Shown here: positions 4,127 through 7,707 of the stretch, one piece after another
How the letters are laid out: the number at the start of each line of letters is the position of its first letter
How positions within the stretch are numbered: the first letter of the stretch is position 1
Assembly (NCBI GenBank): GCA_030621685.1
Contig: JAUXHF010000091.1
Coordinates: 1-7,707 of the forward strand
Length of the DNA stretch: 7,707 nucleotides
Source of the DNA: Spirochaetota bacterium
Lineage (GTDB): Bacteria > Spirochaetota > UBA12135 > COTS27
Reading direction: 5' to 3'
The notes under the pieces: model-generated
Seen by the model: the letters and a program-made list of their open reading frames with translations, nothing else
The model's database searches: none
What the model was told of the DNA's origin: nothing
Made by a program: the position numbers and the translations under genes

Positions 4127-6289
4127 ATGAAAACAGCAACAGCTACAAATATTAAACAAGGAGAAATTTATCGCCTGCCGCGTGGCGGCTATCTCGTGGA
4201 TACCACAGAAGGCTACGTACAAGTAGGCTCTCCGCCGGAAACCATTAAAGACACCATGGCTTTCCCTAGCGGTGTGCCACAGATATTCTGCCTGCCAACC
4301 AAATTTTTTAATAGATCTAAAGCTATCTCGGTAGCCGAGGTAGAATTTCCAATTTACTTTAACTTCTTCATCATGAAGCGTAAAGCTATAATTGTTTGTT
4401 TGAAAAAACATAAAAAGATTTTTGAACGTGTTATATCAGAAGCGCTTTTTGGTCCTGAAACACTCGATTTACGCCAAGACTATGTGAAAAGCATGCATGC
4501 CTACATTCCAGACTTGAAAAAAGAAATGGACTTTTTTGTAGCCTTTAAAGCGGAAGATGTTGTCGAGTTTAGAACCTTAGAAAAAGATAAAGGCATTTCC
4601 ATCGGGAATTGTGCTATTTCTTTAAACGCTAATGAAGAATATGAAATCCACGATCGTAAAGCGAAAACGAAAGTCATGGTTCCCGGCGAAATCACCTATA
4701 ACGTCATCTACGATATTGGCAACGTACCTCAAGAACCGTTTAAGCCGCCCTACTTAGGTGTAACCTGCCTTGGACCCTCGCATGGCTTTGATCCTAAGGA
4801 CAACACTTCTGGGTTTATTATATGGATTAACGGCATGGGCATAATGGTAGACCCTCCCGTGAATTCTACCGAGTGGCTTAGACGTTCAAATGTGAATCCT
4901 CGGCTGATAGACAGCATCATCCTCACGCATACGCATGCCGACCATGACACAGGCACCTTTCAAAAAATCTTAGAGGAATATAAGATTGATATTTACACCA
5001 CCAGAACAGTTATGAATTCATGGGTGTATAAATACTCTACCTTAAGCGACATTCCCGAAGCAGAGCTGCGCTCACTTTTCAACTATAAGGAAGTGAAAGT
5101 AGGAAAGTCGATTAATATTAAAGGTGCATGGTTTAGCTTTCGTTATATGCTCCATTCCATTCCCACCATGGGCTTTCGCTTTCAATTTCGTAATAAATCT
5201 TTCGTGTATTCCTCTGACCACTTACACCTTCCCAAAACATTCGATTTGCTTCTTGAGAAGAATATAATCGACAAACATCGCCACGAGGAATTTAACAATT
5301 TCCCATGGGACAGCGACCTCATATATCATGAGTCGGGCATGCCGCCACTGCATACTCCTGTAAGTTACCTCGATTCCCTTCCTCCCTCGGTAAAGAAGAA
5401 GATGATCATCTACCATATTGCCGCTAAGGATTTCCCCGAAGAGAGTTTGCTTACTTTGGCAAAATTCGGAATTGCCAATACCGTTTCCTTGAATGTAGAA
5501 AAAGGTACTTTTGAAGAAATGTACTTGCTCTTAGAAACCATCTCTAAAATTGAGATATTTAAAGATTTTAGCTTAAATAGAGTGAAGGATCTGATTAGCG
5601 TACTCCAAAAACACTATTTTAGTAAAAACACACGTGTTATCAAAAAAGATAGCAAAGGTGATTTTTTCTACCTTGTCGTCTCGGGATCTTTAGTCATCCG
5701 CGACCAGCAAGGCACTGTCGTTAAGCGCTATGGTCGCTATCAATATTTAGGCGAAGTCTCTTTATTACTCAATACAAATCGCACCGCCGATGTCTATGCT
5801 GAAAGCGATGTGGAAGTGCTTTCACTCTCTAAGGATGCTTTCAAGAATATAGTAGATGGCACAGAACTGGAGCAGACGCTGCTTCAGGTCGCTCAAAACA
5901 GAGATATGCAAAGCTGGGAAGCCCTAAGCAATACGAAAATATTCCAAAAACTCACCTCCGCGCAAAAAACCGATTTGGAAATAATCATGCAGCGTCTTGA
6001 AGTAACGAAAGACTCCAAGCTCTTTGAAGATTCAAAGCCAGTTAAGGAAATCTATATTTATCATTCTGGGCCAGTAGAGGGATTTCAAAGGAAGAGTTCT
6101 CAGCGTATCAAATATTCCATCGGCGATATCATTGGCAATTACGATGAATTCAAATCGGGAAAACGGTCTACTCTTATTTGTCAGGCGAAGAAAAACTCCC
6201 TCGTCTTCAAGATTGTTAAGGCTTCTTTTGATAAATTTCTGGAAAAAAACCCTGGCGTATCGCTTCGAATTCTTGAAATGGTTACCTAA
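4127..6289 (+). CDS. MBL-fold metallohydrolase fused to tandem cyclic-nucleotide-binding domains
   Basis: Predicted soluble enzyme of 720 residues without a signal peptide or membrane segments. Residues 1-205 are an N-terminal region I do not recognise. Residues 206-435 form a metallo-beta-lactamase domain. HTHADHD (268-274) gives H268, H270, D272 and H273; further metal-ligand candidates are H343 in HSIPTMGF, D364 in YSSDH, H409 in LHTP and H430 in IIYH. The HES (401-403) and LHTP spacing recalls RNase Z and phosphodiesterase-like members (Lactamase_B_2). Residues 474-575 form a cyclic-nucleotide-binding domain whose phosphate-binding cassette LGEVSLLLNTNRTA (541-554) keeps E543 and R552, so it should bind cAMP or cGMP. 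Residues 605-711 look like a second such domain, but the cassette GE...RTA is lost. Substrate is unknown; nucleotide control of the hydrolase is inferred. AAGGAG (4108-4113) lies 13 nt before the ATG, a long gap. It appears monocistronic or the first gene before the epimerase. Confidence 0.9.
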   Translation: MKTATATNIKQGEIYRLPRGGYLVDTTEGYVQVGSPPETIKDTMAFPSGVPQIFCLPTKFFNRSKAISVAEVEFPIYFNFFIMKRKAIIVCLKKHKKIFERVISEALFGPETLDLRQDYVKSMHAYIPDLKKEMDFFVAFKAEDVVEFRTLEKDKGISIGNCAISLNANEEYEIHDRKAKTKVMVPGEITYNVIYDIGNVPQEPFKPPYLGVTCLGPSHGFDPKDNTSGFIIWINGMGIMVDPPVNSTEWLRRSNVNPRLIDSIILTHTHADHDTGTFQKILEEYKIDIYTTRTVMNSWVYKYSTLSDIPEAELRSLFNYKEVKVGKSINIKGAWFSFRYMLHSIPTMGFRFQFRNKSFVYSSDHLHLPKTFDLLLEKNIIDKHRHEEFNNFPWDSDLIYHESGMPPLHTPVSYLDSLPPSVKKKMIIYHIAAKDFPEESLLTLAKFGIANTVSLNVEKGTFEEMYLLLETISKIEIFKDFSLNRVKDLISVLQKHYFSKNTRVIKKDSKGDFFYLVVSGSLVIRDQQGTVVKRYGRYQYLGEVSLLLNTNRTADVYAESDVEVLSLSKDAFKNIVDGTELEQTLLQVAQNRDMQSWEALSNTKIFQKLTSAQKTDLEIIMQRLEVTKDSKLFEDSKPVKEIYIYHSGPVEGFQRKSSQRIKYSIGDIIGNYDEFKSGKRSTLICQAKKNSLVFKIVKASFDKFLEKNPGVSLRILEMVT

Positions 6290-6415
6290 AGTTTCTATTT
6301 TCTCCCAAAGCTCTTCATCAAATTTTGAAGCATCTGGCGGCTACTGAAATTTTAAATCTCTTTTATGGCTAGCTACTTGCTTAAAGTTTTTGGAGGCTTT
6401 TTATAGCTTTTCCTT
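6290..6415. other. 126-bp spacer with weak signals for the epimerase gene
   Basis: No gene is seen and no clear terminator: the best hairpin, CTTCA/TGAAG (about 6313-6330), is 5 bp and lacks a T-run. A weak promoter can be read as TTGCTT (6377-6382) and TTTATA (6400-6405) with 17 bp between, which would start transcription almost at the ATG. GGAGG (6392-6396) is a perfect Shine-Dalgarno core but lies 19 nt before the ATG at 6416. Confidence 0.4.
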
Positions 6416-7369
6416 ATGAAAATTCTTCTTTTAGGCGGCACGGGTCTTATTGGCACAGCGCTTGCTCGCAAGCTTTGCCAGAAAGGCCATACTTGTAGCA
6501 TCCCCAGCAGGCAGAGCCTTCTTTCAAAGAAGGCTACTCAAGGAATACGCTATATAGAATTCTCTTTCGATAGCATCCCAAAACTTCTTAGCAATCATGA
6601 CATTGTTATCAACCTTATAGGCGAGAACATCATGGGGCTGAACCTAACGAAAAAGAAAAAACAGCGTTTGGTTTCTAGCCGCGTTAGCATAGCAGAGCAT
6701 ATCTCTAGCTGCCTTCGCAAAATGAAACAGCCCACGAAACTATGGATAAACGCTTCGGCCATCGGCTTCTATGATGAGTATTCTAGGGACGTTGTCGATG
6801 AAAATTCTGCTGCGGGAACAGGCTTTATGAGTGCTCTCTGCAAAGCTTGGGAGCAACCTCTACAAGAAACAGATGAAAGCCCAGCTAAGGCTAGGCTCAC
6901 TCGTAAAGTCAGGCTAAGAATAGCTTTAGTTTTAAGCCAAGAAGCAGGTATCTTCCCCAAATTCGTAGCTGCCTATAAACTAGGGCTAGGCTCGCTATTA
7001 GGCGATGGCCTGCAAGGTTTTTCTTGGATTCATATAGATGATTTGGTAGCTGCTATACTCTTTATTATCGAAACAGAGGCGATATCTGGCGCCGTCAATC
7101 TAAGCTCGCCACAGCCTCTTGAGCAGCGCGTTTTCTCCAAGACTCTGGCAAAGTTGTTAAACCGTCCCCATATATTAAGAATCCCGAATTTCTTGCCTCG
7201 TTTGTTGCTGGGAGAAATGTCTAGTCTTCTGCTACAAGGCGTCTATGTCATACCTCGTAAACTCACAAAACATGGTTTTCAGTATGCTTATCCCCGTTTA
7301 ATCCCTGCTCTTCAAAACCTCCTTGCTCGGCGTTCTTTAAGCAAATTAAGCAAAGCCCCCATTAGCTAA
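6416..7369 (+). CDS. TIGR01777/YfcH-family NAD(P)-dependent epimerase-like protein
   Basis: Extended short-chain dehydrogenase/reductase of the TIGR01777 group (E. coli YfcH relatives; also labelled SulA-like), cytoplasmic, with unknown substrate. The Rossmann motif GGTGLIG (7-13) starts right after MKILLL, which fixes the start at 6416 because TAG lies in frame at 6404-6406. Family signatures follow: INLIGENI (65-72), SSRV (87-90), NASAIGFY (112-119), CKAWE (142-146), FSWIHIDDLVAAILF (202-216), GAVNLSSP (225-232), and the C-terminal DUF1731-like part with LLLGEMSSLLLQG (263-275), LTKHGFQYAYP (283-293). The first tyrosine of the usual GYYG is phenylalanine (F118). About 10 extra residues (ESPAKARLTRK, 154-164) precede RLRIALVLS. 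Length 317 compares with about 300 for the family. Initiation lacks a correctly spaced ribosome binding site. Family call is firm; function is not. Confidence 0.95.
   Translation: MKILLLGGTGLIGTALARKLCQKGHTCSIPSRQSLLSKKATQGIRYIEFSFDSIPKLLSNHDIVINLIGENIMGLNLTKKKKQRLVSSRVSIAEHISSCLRKMKQPTKLWINASAIGFYDEYSRDVVDENSAAGTGFMSALCKAWEQPLQETDESPAKARLTRKVRLRIALVLSQEAGIFPKFVAAYKLGLGSLLGDGLQGFSWIHIDDLVAAILFIIETEAISGAVNLSSPQPLEQRVFSKTLAKLLNRPHILRIPNFLPRLLLGEMSSLLLQGVYVIPRKLTKHGFQYAYPRLIPALQNLLARRSLSKLSKAPIS
6515..6535. repeat. Perfect palindrome inside the epimerase gene
   Basis: AGCCTTCTTT (6515-6524) and AAAGAAGGCT (6526-6535) form a perfect 10-bp inverted repeat around a single C. It covers codons for about residues 34-40 (SLLSKKA), a variable stretch of the family. 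Its arms AGCCTTC/GAAGGCT match the core of the groESL terminator stem (3698-3715). Confidence 0.85.
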
Positions 7370-7530
7370 ATTAAATTAAGCTCCTGCTTTGTATGTTATA
7401 AATGCGGAAAAAGAAAGAACTTACTATATTTTTAAAAACAAACTCTTATGCAGTCTTTTAAAGAGTATAATTCTACTATAGCTAATCTTTCTCCATACAC
7501 AGAGAAATAACAATCTATAAAGCAACTAAA

Positions 7531-7568
7531 TAAGTAGCTAAGCTTAAGCGGGCTATGTATGCAGAAAG
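7531..7568. repeat. 38-bp direct repeat, copy 1
   Basis: This 38-bp segment recurs exactly at 7670-7707, 139 bp downstream. It includes the palindrome GCTTAAGC (7542-7549). Similarity extends leftwards to about 7501 with small indels: AGCAACTAAATAAGTAGC here against AGCAACTAAGTAGC in copy 2. The 101-bp gap is too long and too irregular for a CRISPR array. Confidence 0.95.
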
Positions 7569-7669
7569 CAGAACATATCTTTTACTGCAAAAAGTTTTAG
7601 CGAATAAGAAAGCCATCAAAAAAACAAGATAACTGAGAAGCAAAACTAGAATATAAAGTGCAAAGCAAC

Positions 7670-7707
7670 TAAGTAGCTAAGCTTAAGCGGGCTATGTATG
7701 CAGAAAG
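7670..7707. repeat. 38-bp direct repeat, copy 2 (cut by window end)
   Basis: Identical to 7531-7568 over all 38 bases and interrupted only by the window edge, so the true repeat may be longer. The left flank (from about 7635) also resembles copy 1 with an extra GTGCAAA-like insertion and a 4-bp deletion. A tandem array or a dispersed intergenic element are both possible. Confidence 0.95.

Larger units (their letters stand above)
7370..7707. other. 338-bp region downstream of the epimerase gene
   Basis: No convincing gene is seen. It holds an ACTCTT/AAGAGT inverted repeat (7442-7447 with 7461-7466), a TATAAT at 7466-7471 without a good -35 box, a 20-codon ORF at 7448-7510 lacking a ribosome binding site, and two copies of a 38-bp direct repeat. 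No clear terminator for the epimerase gene is visible. Confidence 0.6.

Noticed and set aside
6132..6347. 71-codon + strand ORF overlapping the end of the MBL/cyclic-nucleotide gene
   Set aside because: It is an out-of-frame shadow; the 720-residue frame shows clear domain structure up to its own stop at 6289.
7448..7510. 20-codon ORF (begins MQSFKEYN) after the epimerase gene
   Set aside because: No ribosome binding site, too short to judge, and followed directly by repeat DNA. It could be a gene remnant but nothing supports that.
7531..7707. CRISPR-like array from the 38-bp repeat pair
   Set aside because: Only two copies, a 101-bp gap far above normal spacers, and flanks that are themselves related. 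No cas gene is present.

Overview
The window carries five complete protein genes, all on the + strand, separated by unusually roomy and repeat-rich AT-rich spacers: obg (ribosome-assembly GTPase), groES, groEL, a large metallo-beta-lactamase-fold protein fused to two cyclic-nucleotide-binding-type domains, and a TIGR01777/YfcH-type NAD(P)-binding epimerase family protein. No tRNA, rRNA, CRISPR array or transposase was seen.

Organism. This is a bacterium with AT-rich intergenic DNA. The best lineage hint is GroES: at 87 residues it lacks most of the usual 'roof' hairpin and reads KIKV...IHDKYAGT, which resembles the short GroES proteins I remember from treponemes and other spirochaetes. An MBL plus cyclic-nucleotide-binding fusion would also fit a spirochaete. 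This placement is an inference from memory and has not been tested by a search.

Layout. Positions 1-227 are apparently non-coding: an 8-bp inverted repeat, a six-copy TTTGGAA heptamer array and a promoter whose -35 box lies inside the last heptamer. obg follows (228-1259). The 387-bp spacer after it holds a 12-bp tandem repeat that is also a 23-bp inverted repeat, then a strong sigma70-type promoter for groES-groEL (1647-3640). Two intrinsic terminators back to back end that operon. A 393-bp spacer contains an extended -10 promoter that would give the next gene a leader of nearly 190 nt. The 720-residue MBL/cyclic-nucleotide gene (4127-6289) is followed after 126 bp by the epimerase gene (6416-7369). 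The last 338 bp hold two copies of an exact 38-bp direct repeat, the second running into the window edge.

How the genes relate. groES and groEL form the only clear operon; they encode the two halves of the chaperonin folding chamber. obg serves late 50S ribosome assembly and is not next to its common partners rplU/rpmA here. The MBL/cyclic-nucleotide protein looks like a soluble metal-dependent hydrolase that could be switched by cAMP or cGMP and is the most interesting protein in the window. The epimerase has no evident functional link to its neighbours. The most interesting non-coding items are the repeat families, which differ in each spacer, and their overlap with promoter elements.
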